Numbered from the stretch's first letter, positions 44,078 to 52,858 are shown. The stretch: 64,000 nucleotides of DNA from Acidobacteriota bacterium (GCA_016213675.1 JACQZW010000045.1:1-64000); one strand, 5' to 3'. Made by a program: numbers and translations. The notes: a model not told the origin generated them from the sequence alone.

Positions 44078-44512
44078 TCAGGCGTACGGATAGAGCTTGC
44101 GCTTGAACTGCTCGAGCCGCTCGAGCAACATGTCGTGCTTGCTCTCATCGGCGTACAGGTACGCCAGCAGCTCGCTCTGGACAAAGAGCTTGGTGACCTT
44201 CTTGAGCTCGTCGCCGAGACCGATGGTCTCCTTCTCCAGCCGGATGTGCTCCTCGATGAGGGTCCAGACCTCCGCGAGCTCCTCGGGCGTGAGAGTGATC
44301 GTCCTGGTGGTCATGCTCTCGATCATGAACTGCTGGACCCGGTGGTGCATGATCGAGTCGTGCCGGATGATCTCCATCAGCAGCTTGACGAGGGGGTTCT
44401 GGGTCTTGGAGATGATCTGCGTGGTCTGGGCGACGCCGGCGTTCTCGACCTCCTGCCAGCGCTGCAGCAGGGCGACCGCCTTGTCGATGGGGCTCTGCGC
44501 ACTCTTTGTCAT
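44078..44512 (-). CDS. Ferritin-like helical protein in the dsr operon
   Basis: 144 residues, all alpha-helical. Glu and His residues are spaced as in ferritin-like four-helix bundles: VENAGVAQTTQ, RHDSIMHHRVQQFM, LIEEHIRLEKETIG and YADESKHDMLL. A di-iron or other metal site is possible. ATG 44512 starts MTKSAQSPIDKAVALLQRW. It lies between dsrD and dsrL, so it is probably co-expressed with DsrAB; protection against oxygen or iron handling is a guess. Confidence 0.72.
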   Translation of the reverse strand: MTKSAQSPIDKAVALLQRWQEVENAGVAQTTQIISKTQNPLVKLLMEIIRHDSIMHHRVQQFMIESMTTRTITLTPEELAEVWTLIEEHIRLEKETIGLGDELKKVTKLFVQSELLAYLYADESKHDMLLERLEQFKRKLYPYA

Positions 44513-44579
44513 GACAGCCTCCAGGTAAGCGGGCGTCCCCGGGAGTCGCGTCGGGCCCCGGGGACGCCTTCGTGCGAGT

Positions 44580-44816
44580 CTAGGCTTGGTCGGGAGGAAG
44601 GGTGATGAAGCTGCCGCCGAAGTACGAGTAGATGCAGCGGCCGGAGTCCATGAGCTGACGGATCGCCTGCTTGCACAGGTCCTTGTTGCACTCGGCCTCA
44701 CCGAACTTCTCGATCATCGCCTTGGTGAGGTCCATGGCCTTCAGGCTCTTCTTGCCATGGGTCTCCTTCACCAGTTGAAACATCGCCTCTGCGACCTGTT
44801 CGACCGTGGCAGCCAT
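44580..44816 (-). CDS. dsrD: DsrD
   Basis: A 78-residue winged-helix protein (KSLKAMDLTKAMIEKFGEAE, ending SYFGGSFITLPP), normal length for DsrD. DsrD activates DsrAB allosterically and is a marker of the reductive direction. It follows dsrB after 9 bases. Confidence 0.95.
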   Translation of the reverse strand: MAATVEQVAEAMFQLVKETHGKKSLKAMDLTKAMIEKFGEAECNKDLCKQAIRQLMDSGRCIYSYFGGSFITLPPDQA

Positions 44817-44825
44817 CGTTCCCCC

Positions 44826-45905
44826 TTAGACCTGCCGGATCTGGACCGACCGCTTGAAGGTCTCGCCGGCGTGCTTGAAGTCGTCGATATGGTACTTGCT
44901 GAACGGGATGCCCGAGAGCTGGAAGAAGCGCGGCCAACCGATTCGCTCGATCCACTCGCCCATGCGCTCGTGCTTGCGCGCATTCTCGGCGTAGAGCTCG
45001 ACCAGCTTCTTGACCCAGCCCACCACCTCCGGCCAGCGCGGCGGGTTGTTCGGCAGGAACGGCACGGCGAGCTTGGAGAACTTCGGCTCGCTGCGGGCGT
45101 TCGAAACCTTTCCGCCGACCCAGATCGAGATGCCGTCGGTCTTGGCGTTGTTGATCTTCATCGCCGGGCAGACCGTGAAGCAGTTGCCGCAGTACATGCA
45201 CTGCTCCTCGATGATCTCCACCGACTGCGCGCCGCCGACCGAGGCCGGACGCACCGCGCCCGTCGGGCACGAGGCGACCACGCTCGGGATCTCGCACATC
45301 TTCGGCACGCTGGTGTGGTCGATCTTCGGGGCGCGGGTGTGGACGCCGAGGACCGCGATGTCGGAGCAGTGCACGGCGCCGCACATGTTGAGACAGCAGG
45401 CGAACGCGATGCGCAGCTTGCCGGGCAGCTTCATGTCGACGAAGTGCGGGTACAGCTCGTCCATGATCGACTTGACGACGCCGGACGCGTCGGTGGCGGC
45501 CGAGTGGCAGTGCACCCACCCCTGCGTGTGGACGATGTTCGAGATCGCGTTGCCCAGCCCGCCGACCGGATACCCCGACTTGGTGAGGTCGGCGATCAGG
45601 GGTTCGATGTTGGCCGGGTCCGTGAGGAGGAACTCGACGTTGTTGCGCGACGTGAAGCGGAGGTGGCCGCCGCAGTACGTATCGGCGAGGGTGGCGAAGT
45701 CGCGCAGCGTGGCGATGTTCAGCAGACGGGGCGTCGCGGCGCGGACGGTGAAGATCTTGTCGCCCGACTTGGCGACGTGGACCATGACGCCCTGCTTGAG
45801 GATCTCGTGATGGTCCCACTGGCCGTAGTTCTTCTTGACGACCGGGGGCAGGAACTTCTCGTAGTGGGGCGGGCCAATGTCGGTGAGGCGCTTGGTAGCA
45901 CTCAT
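44826..45905 (-). CDS. dsrB: Dissimilatory sulfite reductase beta subunit
   Basis: A 359-residue DsrB. The siroheme/4Fe-4S cysteines are in FACCLNMCG, next to HCSDIAVLG. The ferredoxin domain has [14 protein letters not shown] and [11 protein letters not shown]. In DsrAB the beta subunit carries the catalytic siroheme. ATG 45905 ([26 protein letters not shown]) lies 22 bases behind dsrA. Confidence 0.97.
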   Translation of the reverse strand: MSATKRLTDIGPPHYEKFLPPVVKKNYGQWDHHEILKQGVMVHVAKSGDKIFTVRAATPRLLNIATLRDFATLADTYCGGHLRFTSRNNVEFLLTDPANIEPLIADLTKSGYPVGGLGNAISNIVHTQGWVHCHSAATDASGVVKSIMDELYPHFVDMKLPGKLRIAFACCLNMCGAVHCSDIAVLGVHTRAPKIDHTSVPKMCEIPSVVASCPTGAVRPASVGGAQSVEIIEEQCMYCGNCFTVCPAMKINNAKTDGISIWVGGKVSNARSEPKFSKLAVPFLPNNPPRWPEVVGWVKKLVELYAENARKHERMGEWIERIGWPRFFQLSGIPFSKYHIDDFKHAGETFKRSVQIRQV

Positions 45906-45927
45906 GGTTTCCTCCTGTGTCCCCGGA

Positions 45928-47118
45928 TCAGGCCTGACCACCTTCGGAGACCTCGTCGCCGAAGAAGATGTACGGGTTCGAGCGCGGCGCGGAGATCATC
46001 TCGGGGACCGGGTCGAGACCGATCTGCTCGAGGAAGTTCCCGAGGCCGATGCGCTGAATGAACTCGCCGACCCGTTCGCGGTTCTTGCCGTGCTCCGCCC
46101 ACAGGTCCCAGATCCGCGAGATCAGCTCCTTGAGGTCCTCGTAAGGGGGCTCCATCTTGATGAACGGGACGAAGACGCTCGACAGCAGCGCACCGCCGAC
46201 GATGGGCGCCTTGGCGCCGATCAGGATGGCAGCTCCGCGGTCGTCCCCGGGCTTCACCGCCTTCGGCAGCACGTTGATGCAGTGCATGCACTTGACGCAG
46301 TTGCTGTTGTCGATTGCCAACGTGCTCCCGTCCCAGGCCATGCAGCGGGTCGGGCACATGTCGCAGATTTCCTTCTGGATGTCGACGCCGCCGGCCGCCG
46401 CGGCACGCACGCCCTCGTTGTCGACCTTGATGTCGTCCCGCCACGTGCCGATGAAGGCCATGTCGGAACGGGCCACCGAGGCGACGCAGTCGTTGGGGCA
46501 TCCGGCGAACTTCAGCTTGTACTTGTAGGGGAACGCCGGACGGTGCAGCTCGTCCTGGTAGGTCTGGGTGAAGTCGTAGCAGGCGCCCATGGTGTCGTAA
46601 CACGCCCACTCGCAACGCGCTTGGCCGACGCAGCAGGAGGGGGTGCGCATGTCGGAACCCGACCCGCCGAGGTCGAAGCCGGCCGCCGTGAGCTCGGCGA
46701 AGATCGGCTCGAGGGCCTGGGTCTTGGCGCCGAGGAGGATGATATCGCCGGTCGACCCGTGCATGTTGGTGAGGCCCGAGCCGTGCCGCTCCCAGATGTC
46801 GGCGATCGTCCGCAGCGCATCCGAGGTGTAGAACCACCCCGCCGGCTGGTTGATCCGCAGCGTGTGGAACTCGGCGCATTCCGGGAACTCCGCCTGGAGG
46901 TCCGAGTAGCGGCCGATCACGCCGCCGCCGTAGCCCATGACGCCGACCAACCCGCCGTGCTTCCAGTGTCCGATCTTCTCTTCGTAGGACCGCTCGAGCT
47001 GACCCAGCAGGTCATTGACCGCGGGCGTGTCGGCCGACTTCTTGAGCTCCTTCACGAAGCTCGGCCATGGCCCCTTCTCGAGCTCGTCCAACAGCGGTGT
47101 TGCCCTCTTCTCACTCAT
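45928..47118 (-). CDS. dsrA: Dissimilatory sulfite reductase alpha subunit
   Basis: A 396-residue DsrA starting [25 protein letters not shown]. The [4Fe-4S]-siroheme motif cysteines are in [13 protein letters not shown] and FAGCPNDC; the ferredoxin insert has [11 protein letters not shown] and [12 protein letters not shown]. It pairs with DsrB in the cytoplasm to reduce sulfite. AAAGGAG lies before ATG 47118. First large gene of a 7.6-kb operon ending with dsrC. Confidence 0.98.
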   Translation of the reverse strand: MSEKRATPLLDELEKGPWPSFVKELKKSADTPAVNDLLGQLERSYEEKIGHWKHGGLVGVMGYGGGVIGRYSDLQAEFPECAEFHTLRINQPAGWFYTSDALRTIADIWERHGSGLTNMHGSTGDIILLGAKTQALEPIFAELTAAGFDLGGSGSDMRTPSCCVGQARCEWACYDTMGACYDFTQTYQDELHRPAFPYKYKLKFAGCPNDCVASVARSDMAFIGTWRDDIKVDNEGVRAAAAGGVDIQKEICDMCPTRCMAWDGSTLAIDNSNCVKCMHCINVLPKAVKPGDDRGAAILIGAKAPIVGGALLSSVFVPFIKMEPPYEDLKELISRIWDLWAEHGKNRERVGEFIQRIGLGNFLEQIGLDPVPEMISAPRSNPYIFFGDEVSEGGQA

Positions 47119-47231
47119 GGCAGCTCCTTTCGACTCGTCAGATCCTCGACCAGGACTACTCGAACATCACCCTTGGCAACAAGACCGACGAGGCATGACG
47201 GGAGCAGCTCGGCGGGCTGCACCCCGGTCAT
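47115..47231 (-). CDS. Possible 38-codon leader peptide before dsrA
   Basis: An open frame from ATG 47231 to TGA, overlapping the dsrA start by 4 bases (ATGA). The product begins [17 protein letters not shown] and contains one Cys. It lies inside the predicted leader of the dsrAB mRNA and ends in the dsrA ribosome site. Against it: third-position GC of about 66 percent, lower than neighbouring genes, and only a weak ribosome site. Coupled translation with dsrA is possible. Confidence 0.3.
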   Translation of the reverse strand: MTGVQPAELLPSCLVGLVAKGDVRVVLVEDLTSRKELP

Positions 47232-47234
47232 GCC
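47192..47234 (-). promoter_or_regulatory. Large hairpin in the dsrAB mRNA leader
   Basis: Outer arms GGCATGAC / GTCATGCC, three further pairs, then inner arms GCAGC / GCTGC around a 7-base loop. It lies between the predicted start site (about 47269) and dsrA, so it would be in the 5' leader. The start codon of the possible leader peptide is in its 5' arm. Confidence 0.5.
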
Positions 47235-47280
47235 TGTCTTTCCGAGATTCCTGCTCAAAATCTCACCCGGTATTGCAGAA

Positions 47281-47295
47281 GCAACCCTTGTGCCA
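47281..47295 (-). promoter_or_regulatory. Sigma54 promoter of the dsrAB operon
   Basis: Minus-strand TGGCAC-N5-TTGC followed by TT, a perfect consensus match, sharing 21 identical bases with the dsrMKJOP promoter. Predicted start near 47269, giving a leader of about 150 bases. Confidence 0.9.
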
Positions 47296-47388
47296 GTTTT
47301 CACGCGATCGGCCGGCCCATGGAAGCCACGACCCAACAGCGAATTAGCCTGCTGCAGCCGGGTTCCCGGCGGGGGTGTCGGGCCTCTC

Positions 47389-47404
47389 GTTACCACCGCG
47401 TAAC
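47389..47404. promoter_or_regulatory. Inverted repeat GTTAC-N6-GTAAC, predicted activator site (B1)
   Basis: Perfect 5+5 inverted repeat centred about 103 bases upstream of the -24 GG of the dsrAB promoter, the same distance as at site A. Confidence 0.7.
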
Positions 47405-47505
47405 GCCCAGCCAGGCTCCCACCGACCGCAGTCCACGCCGGCCCCTGAGATCGGACTCCCAGTTGCCAGCGCCCTCGTGGACCAAGCAACCCGCGTCGCA
47501 CGCCC

Positions 47506-47521
47506 GTCACTGGGCTGTAAC
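47506..47521. promoter_or_regulatory. Inverted repeat GTCAC-N6-GTAAC, predicted activator site (B2)
   Basis: Second copy upstream of dsrA, centred 117 bases beyond B1. The same half-site variant occurs at sites C and E. A degraded sigma54-like element (47486-47500, intact TTGC but altered -24) lies beside it. Confidence 0.5.
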
Positions 47522-47586
47522 AGCAGCGGCGCGCCCCGGGGGAGTCGCGCCGCGATTGAGAGCTGACGCGGGTGACCGACGGGCGG

Positions 47587-49200
47587 CTAGTGGAACTCCC
47601 ACTCGAGGAAGCCGGGCTTGACGTCGGCCATCGCGTTGACGATCAGCTCGACCAGGCCGCCGTACTGGATCTTGCTGCGCTCGAATGCGTTGTAGGCCCG
47701 GATCAGGTCGCGGAACTGCCCCTTGCAGTTCGAGCACGGCGTGCAGAGGTACTTCGGGATCGACGGGTCCAGCTCGCCGGCGAAGGCGTCGAGGATCTGC
47801 TTCATCTTGATCCGGCCGGAGACCAGCGTCCGCCAGTTCGCGAAGTTGTTGCCCGACATGATGGCGAACCCCGACCCACCGCCGCAGCAGTAGTTGTCGA
47901 CCCCGTGCGGCGTCATCTCGCGGAACCGCGGGGCGATCTTGTGCAGGATCCGCCGCGGCGGTTCGACGATTCCCATCGCCCGCGCGATGTTGCACGGGTC
48001 GTGGAGGGTGACCGGGAAGTCGTTGCGCGACGGGTCGAGCTTGAGGACCCCTGAGTCCACGATCGAGGCAAGGAACGGTGCGAAGCTCTCGCGCGGGACG
48101 TTGGCCTCGCCGAGCAGGATTCGATCGGCGACGACCGACAGCGCCTTGTGGGCGTGTCCGCACTCGCCGATGATGATCTTCTTCACCTTCAGCTTCTTCG
48201 CGATCTCCGCATGCCTGAGCGCGACGCGGGCGAATTGGACGTCGTCGTACCACAGGCCGTAGTTGATCGCGTCGTAGGCCACCATTTCGGAGGACAGCGT
48301 CCACGAGATGCCGGCCTGCTGCATGATCACCGCGAAGGCGCCCGGGTTCTCGGGCCACGCCATGATCTCGCCGGCGTTGTGCATGAGCAGGACGTCGGCG
48401 CCCTCGACGTCCCACGGCGTCTTGACGGTGAAGCCGACCTTCTCGCTCATCTCCTCGTCGATGAACTCGATGTTGTCCTTCACGACTGCCGGCGACATGC
48501 CCGTCGACGAGCCCACCTTGAGCTGGAGCACCGACCCGTCGGTGTGCGCTTCGCGGGCCGCGATCCCCAGCTCCTGGCTGTACAGCTTGCGCAGCTCGTG
48601 GGTGATCAGGCCGTTGTCGACACCGATCGGGCACGCCTGGCAGCAGCGCCGGCACAGCGTGCAGCGGTAGGCCAGCTCGGCCAGCCGGGCGAACGTGTTC
48701 CAGTTGAGCTCCGGCGACCCCTGCAGCGCGGCCTTGATCGGGTTGCCGCCCGGGCCGTAGCGAGCGAGCAGCCCGCGCAGCACGTCGGCCCGGTAGCTCG
48801 GCCGGTAGACCTCGTTGTGGCCACTCTCCACGAAGATCGGGCAGGCCTCGGCACAGGTCTGACAGTGGGTGCAGTGGTCGAGGGTGAGCTCGAGCTGCTG
48901 GCGGAACGTCCAGTTATCGTCGCTGGAGAGCAGCTTGGCCAGGCCGGCCTTGAGCCCGTCGAGGAGTCGCTTCTCTTCTGCGGGGCCGGTCGGCCGCTTG
49001 AGGGCGAGCGCCGAAACGCCGTCGAGCGAGGCGTCGATCTGGCTGCGCTTCTCGGCGGAAATCTCCTTCCACATTTCGGCCGGGTCGTCCTTGTCGTAGG
49101 GCGGCGGCAGCGGCACGATCCGCTTCAGGTCGATGGGTGACAGCGTCTCGGCGTTCTTCGCGATGTCCCGCACGCTCGGAATCAGCGGCTCGTTGGCCAT
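47587..49200 (-). CDS. HdrD/TmcB-like CCG-domain iron-sulfur protein
   Basis: A 537-residue protein with two 4Fe-4S motifs (CTHCQTCAEACPIF and CTLCRRCCQACPIG) and an HdrD-type CCG domain (HDPCNIARAMG, then YCCGGGSGF, then CTPCSNCKGQF). Its layout copies DsrK and TmcB. It probably takes electrons from the cytochrome b encoded 1 base upstream and reduces a disulfide or trisulfide, or links to a periplasmic carrier. ATG 49200, MANEPLIPSVRDIAK. It is a DsrK paralogue by design, not a duplicate: the sequences are well diverged. Confidence 0.85.
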   Translation of the reverse strand: MANEPLIPSVRDIAKNAETLSPIDLKRIVPLPPPYDKDDPAEMWKEISAEKRSQIDASLDGVSALALKRPTGPAEEKRLLDGLKAGLAKLLSSDDNWTFRQQLELTLDHCTHCQTCAEACPIFVESGHNEVYRPSYRADVLRGLLARYGPGGNPIKAALQGSPELNWNTFARLAELAYRCTLCRRCCQACPIGVDNGLITHELRKLYSQELGIAAREAHTDGSVLQLKVGSSTGMSPAVVKDNIEFIDEEMSEKVGFTVKTPWDVEGADVLLMHNAGEIMAWPENPGAFAVIMQQAGISWTLSSEMVAYDAINYGLWYDDVQFARVALRHAEIAKKLKVKKIIIGECGHAHKALSVVADRILLGEANVPRESFAPFLASIVDSGVLKLDPSRNDFPVTLHDPCNIARAMGIVEPPRRILHKIAPRFREMTPHGVDNYCCGGGSGFAIMSGNNFANWRTLVSGRIKMKQILDAFAGELDPSIPKYLCTPCSNCKGQFRDLIRAYNAFERSKIQYGGLVELIVNAMADVKPGFLEWEFH

Positions 49201-49201
49201 G

Positions 49202-50110
49202 TCAGGAATCCCCCCCCTTGGTGGCGACGTCGGCCCAGGTCTTGCGGCCGTCACCCTTGATGTGCGGTGCCGACCACGAGATCGGTCGCATGAGCAGCTT
49301 CTTAACCCGCTGTTCGTAGGTCTTGCCGAACATGTTCGGGGCGTCGTCCCAACGCACGGAATGCCACGTGAAGTACTTGGCGAAGAAGTGGGTCATGTGG
49401 CTCCACGGGAGGTAGGCGAGGAAGATCCCGAGCAGCACGACCTCGGCTCCGAACCAGCCGGGCAGCCCGGCCACCGGACGGAAGGTCACGAGGCCCTGGA
49501 CGAACGACGCGGCGACGGCCAGATGACGATCGGCCCAGAAGAAGCTTGCCCACGACGCGAGGAAGACCGCGAGCAGCATCCAGAGGTGGAGGAAGTCGGC
49601 CGGCGTCGACGAGCGCCGGAGGTCGGCGCGTGACAACCGCCGCGCCAGCAAGCCGACGCATCCCAGCGTCGCGAGGGTGAGGCCAAATGCGGCGAGCGCC
49701 ATGAGCACCCGCCCGCCACCGAGCCGGGCCAGACCGGGTAGCCCGCGGACCCCGGGAACGGCGCCAACCACGAGAAGGACTCCGAGGGTGAAGAGGACGT
49801 AGAGCCCGTAGTGGAACATCAACGACGGCAGCCAGAGGCCGGGGTTGCGCTCGTGGACCTGCTTGAGGGTCAGCACCTCCTCGGCGATGGTCTTGAACTC
49901 GCCGAGCTTCGAGACCTCCCGCGGCTTGGTCCACCAGTCGACCTCCTCGAAGTACGAACCGCCGTACTCCACCTTGCCCTTCTCGTGGGCGACCGGATAG
50001 AGCTCCCAGCGCAGGTGCATCGGCATGGTGGCGTACTTGATCGCCTTGTACAGGCAACCGACGACGAACACCGCCAGCGTGACGTAGGCCCAGATCGCGA
50101 CGAAACCCAT
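49202..50110 (-). CDS. NarI/TmcC-like cytochrome b membrane protein
   Basis: A 302-residue protein with an N-terminal helix, a soluble segment and about five further helices including LPSLMFHYGLYVLFTLG and YLPWSHMTHFFAKYFTWH, whose His residues would ligate heme b. It resembles DsrM and TmcC. With the next gene it forms a two-subunit quinone-linked module parallel to DsrMK. A sigma54-like element and inverted repeat C lie upstream, so it is probably co-regulated with dsr. Confidence 0.85.
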   Translation of the reverse strand: MGFVAIWAYVTLAVFVVGCLYKAIKYATMPMHLRWELYPVAHEKGKVEYGGSYFEEVDWWTKPREVSKLGEFKTIAEEVLTLKQVHERNPGLWLPSLMFHYGLYVLFTLGVLLVVGAVPGVRGLPGLARLGGGRVLMALAAFGLTLATLGCVGLLARRLSRADLRRSSTPADFLHLWMLLAVFLASWASFFWADRHLAVAASFVQGLVTFRPVAGLPGWFGAEVVLLGIFLAYLPWSHMTHFFAKYFTWHSVRWDDAPNMFGKTYEQRVKKLLMRPISWSAPHIKGDGRKTWADVATKGGDS

Positions 50111-50158
50111 GTCCGGCCCTCCCAGCGGGCGCAGAACCCACCCTGGCCAATCCTACAT

Positions 50159-50173
50159 GAAAGCTTTGTGCCA
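50159..50173 (-). promoter_or_regulatory. Sigma54-like promoter of the TmcCB-like operon
   Basis: Minus-strand TGGCAC-N5-TTTC: perfect -24 but the -12 GC is altered. In a register 3 bases upstream GG-N10-GC spacing is kept with poor flanks. Weak compared with the dsr promoters. Inverted repeat C is centred about 82 bases upstream. Confidence 0.45.
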
Positions 50174-50245
50174 CCCCGATGTAGACGTCCCGCCTCGACT
50201 TAGCGAGCGCCCGCAAATCGGCGACACCAAGAGGTGACGGCACTT

Positions 50246-50261
50246 GTCACGACCTCGTAAC
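50246..50261. promoter_or_regulatory. Inverted repeat GTCAC-N6-GTAAC, predicted activator site (C)
   Basis: Upstream of the TmcC-like gene; an extra half site GTTAC follows at 50265-50269. Same motif as sites A, B1, B2, D and E. Confidence 0.6.
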
Positions 50262-50313
50262 AGGAGTTACAAGCCGCGTCCCAACAGGCTCGCCGGGCGC
50301 AATTCGGCGATGG

Positions 50314-52854
50314 CTAGGGTGATTTCCGGATCTCGACGAAGACCGGGAGCGCGTCGTCGACGTACAGCGCTCCGGCGCCGCCACCCACCCCGTACCAGCC
50401 GGAGACGACGATGCCACGGGGCACCGCGGGGTCGACGACGACGCGGCGCAGGACCTCACGCGATCCGGCGACGACGCGGGCGGTTTCGCCGTCCTCGAGT
50501 CCGAGCGCGCGGGCGTCGTGCGTCGACAGGCGCACGCTGACGAGCGGCCTGAGTCCGAGCAGCGTTGCCGAGTGGCGGGTCATCGAGCTGGCGTGGACCA
50601 GTCGCGGTGCCGCATCGAGCAGGAGCCCCCTGGGCGACCCGACCGGGACGATCGGCTCGACAGCGCCGAAGGTCACGCCCCCGAATGCGCCAGGACCGTT
50701 TCCGAGCTCCCTCTTCAACTCGTCGGCCAACTGCTCACCCAGCGGAATTCGGGTCCCGAGCCGGCGCGCGAGCTCGACGAGGACCTGCCGATCGGAGGGA
50801 AGGTCACCCGGCGGGCGGACGCAGCGCCGCATCGTCCGCCGAACCCCGTCGGCGGAGGTCACGTCGCCTTCCCGCTCGAGGCCCGTCGCGACCGGCAGGA
50901 CCACGTCCGCGAGCCGCGCCGTTTCGGTCAGGAAGGAGTCGAGCACGACGACGAAGCGGGCGCCTTCGACGCCGTCGCGCGCCTTCAGACCTCGCGGCCA
51001 GGTGCCGACCGGATCCTGACCGGCGACGAACAGCACTCCGACCTCACCCGCGGCCGCGCGGAGCATCGCTTCCCGGTGCGACCAGCCCGGTCCCGCCGCC
51101 ACCGAGCGACCCCAGCGCAACGCGCACGAGGCTCGATCGCTGGCTGCCGCCGCATCACGGAAGCCAGGCAGCATGCGCGGATGGAGTCCAGCGGCCAGGA
51201 CACCCTGCGCGTTCGTCTTCGCCCCGAGCACGAGGACACCGCTGCCGGGCCGGCCGGCTCGGCCGAGAACCGCGAGCAGCTCGCAGGCCCGCCTGGCCAC
51301 GGCCGCCTCGTCGCCCGGAATCCCGCGGCCCGTCACGACGACGATCGCGAGGCTCGCCGAGGCAGCGAGGTCGTCACCGACCTCACGCAACGTGGCGGGT
51401 GCGACGCCGGCCGCGGCCGCCAACTCGTCCTCGTCGATCGCCTCGAGTGCCGTGCGCCACTGGGTGAACCCCGGCCGGTTCGCGCCGTCTCCCGGCACCC
51501 ATGCGCGACGCCGCAGCGCGTCCCTGGCCAGCCAGAGGAGCAGCGCCTCCTCGCCACCCGGCGCGACCTGGAGGTGGCCGTCCCGCCGGCCCGTCACGCC
51601 ACCTGCCGTCGCGTAGGCCTCGAAGACCCGCCGGCCGCGAGCCGCACGCTGCACAAAAAGGTTCTTCACCATGGGATGCGAGCGACCGACGTCGCCGCGC
51701 AGGACGAGCACCACGTCCGCAGCGTCGAGATCGCCGAACGAAACCGTCGAGGCAGGGACGCCGGCGGCCGCGCCCATCCCGTCCACGAGGGCGCGGATCC
51801 CGGCATCGGGTCCCGCGTCGACGTGCGGCGAGCCGACCACGGACCGCATGAAGCGTTGCAGCACGTAGGCGTCCTCGTCGGTCAGCCGGCTGCTGCCGAT
51901 GGCCGCCACGCTCTCCCGCTGTGCCCGCGCCGCTCGGAGCGCCTGCGCCGTGGCCGCTAGGGCCTCGTCCCAGGTCGCCTCGACCAGGCGTCCCCCTCGC
52001 CGCATCAGCGGTGATGCCAGTCGGCCGGGAGCGCGCAGGAGATCCCAGGCGTACCTGCCACGGACGCACAGGTTGCCGCAATCCGGGTCGGAGGCGTCCA
52101 CCCCGCGGACCCGGATCAACTCGCCGTCGTGGCTCTCCACGCCGAGCTGGCAGCCGCAACTGCAACCGGAACAGGTGGTCGAAGTGACCTCCCGTTGCCA
52201 CGCCGGGACGCCGGTCGCGTCGGGGCGGGCGGCGAGCGCCGCGACCGGGCAGGCGTCCACGCACTGCCCGCAGAACTCGCACGACAGCGCGTCCCCGGAG
52301 ACCGTGACCACCCTCGATCCCGAACCGGACTCGACGAGTTCGATCGCGCCCACCCCCATGGCTTCCGCGCACAGCCGTTCGCACAGGCCGCACGCCACGC
52401 ACCTGGCCGGGTTGTGGACGATGAGTGGCCACGACTCCTCGCGCGGTGGGCGAGGCAGCAGGGGCATCGGCCCGTGGTCAAGGGCCCCCAACAGGTGAAC
52501 CAGGTCCTCGAGCCGGCAGTCGCCGTGACGCTCGCAGGTCGGGCATTCGAGCGCGTGGGTGGGCAACAGGACAGCCAGCCGACGAGCGCGAGCGGCTGCG
52601 ACCGCAGGCGTCGACGTGTCCACCTCCATGCCCGCCTCGACGCGTGACTCGCAGGCCAGGACCAGCTCGTCGTCGTGGTCTCTCCGGCTGACGACGCACA
52701 GTCCGCAGCTCCCGGTCGGCGCCACCCGCGGGTCGTGGCAGAGCCGCGGGATCCGGATGCCGCAGGCCTGCAGCGCGTCGAGGAGGTTGCTCCCCTCCCG
52801 AGCCTCGACGGGCCGGCCGTCGACGAGGAAGACGACGAGGTGGGTGCCCGTCAC
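50314..52854 (-). CDS. NuoG/FdhA-like molybdopterin-family iron-sulfur protein
   Basis: 846 residues. In order: a 2Fe-2S domain (CHDPRVAPTGSCGLC), a His/Cys cluster motif (HALECPTCERHGDC), two ferredoxin clusters (CVACGLCERLC, CEFCGQCVDACPVA), the CxxCxCGC-type Fe4S4 motif (CSGCSCGCQLGV), then the molybdopterin oxidoreductase and C-terminal binding domains. At the position of the catalytic Cys/Sec of formate dehydrogenases I see no Cys, so formate oxidation is doubtful and a NuoG-like electron conduit is more likely. GTG 52854 starts 4 bases after the GltD-HdrD gene; an open frame continues 5' but is a shadow of that gene. Confidence 0.82.
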   Translation of the reverse strand: MTGTHLVVFLVDGRPVEAREGSNLLDALQACGIRIPRLCHDPRVAPTGSCGLCVVSRRDHDDELVLACESRVEAGMEVDTSTPAVAAARARRLAVLLPTHALECPTCERHGDCRLEDLVHLLGALDHGPMPLLPRPPREESWPLIVHNPARCVACGLCERLCAEAMGVGAIELVESGSGSRVVTVSGDALSCEFCGQCVDACPVAALAARPDATGVPAWQREVTSTTCSGCSCGCQLGVESHDGELIRVRGVDASDPDCGNLCVRGRYAWDLLRAPGRLASPLMRRGGRLVEATWDEALAATAQALRAARAQRESVAAIGSSRLTDEDAYVLQRFMRSVVGSPHVDAGPDAGIRALVDGMGAAAGVPASTVSFGDLDAADVVLVLRGDVGRSHPMVKNLFVQRAARGRRVFEAYATAGGVTGRRDGHLQVAPGGEEALLLWLARDALRRRAWVPGDGANRPGFTQWRTALEAIDEDELAAAAGVAPATLREVGDDLAASASLAIVVVTGRGIPGDEAAVARRACELLAVLGRAGRPGSGVLVLGAKTNAQGVLAAGLHPRMLPGFRDAAAASDRASCALRWGRSVAAGPGWSHREAMLRAAAGEVGVLFVAGQDPVGTWPRGLKARDGVEGARFVVVLDSFLTETARLADVVLPVATGLEREGDVTSADGVRRTMRRCVRPPGDLPSDRQVLVELARRLGTRIPLGEQLADELKRELGNGPGAFGGVTFGAVEPIVPVGSPRGLLLDAAPRLVHASSMTRHSATLLGLRPLVSVRLSTHDARALGLEDGETARVVAGSREVLRRVVVDPAVPRGIVVSGWYGVGGGAGALYVDDALPVFVEIRKSP

Positions 52855-52858
52855 GCCC

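Larger units (their letters stand above)
47119..47586. other. 468-base regulatory region upstream of dsrA
   Basis: Holds the leader hairpin, the possible leader peptide, the sigma54 promoter and two inverted repeats. No larger gene is supported. Confidence 0.6.

Noticed and set aside
42188-44605. 805-codon open frame on the plus strand
   Set aside because: Antisense to dsrL, dsrN and the ferritin-like gene; no recognisable domain and low-complexity composition.
50314-52854. Formate dehydrogenase alpha subunit
   Set aside because: No Cys or in-frame UGA is seen at the catalytic position, so I prefer a NuoG-like electron-transfer role.
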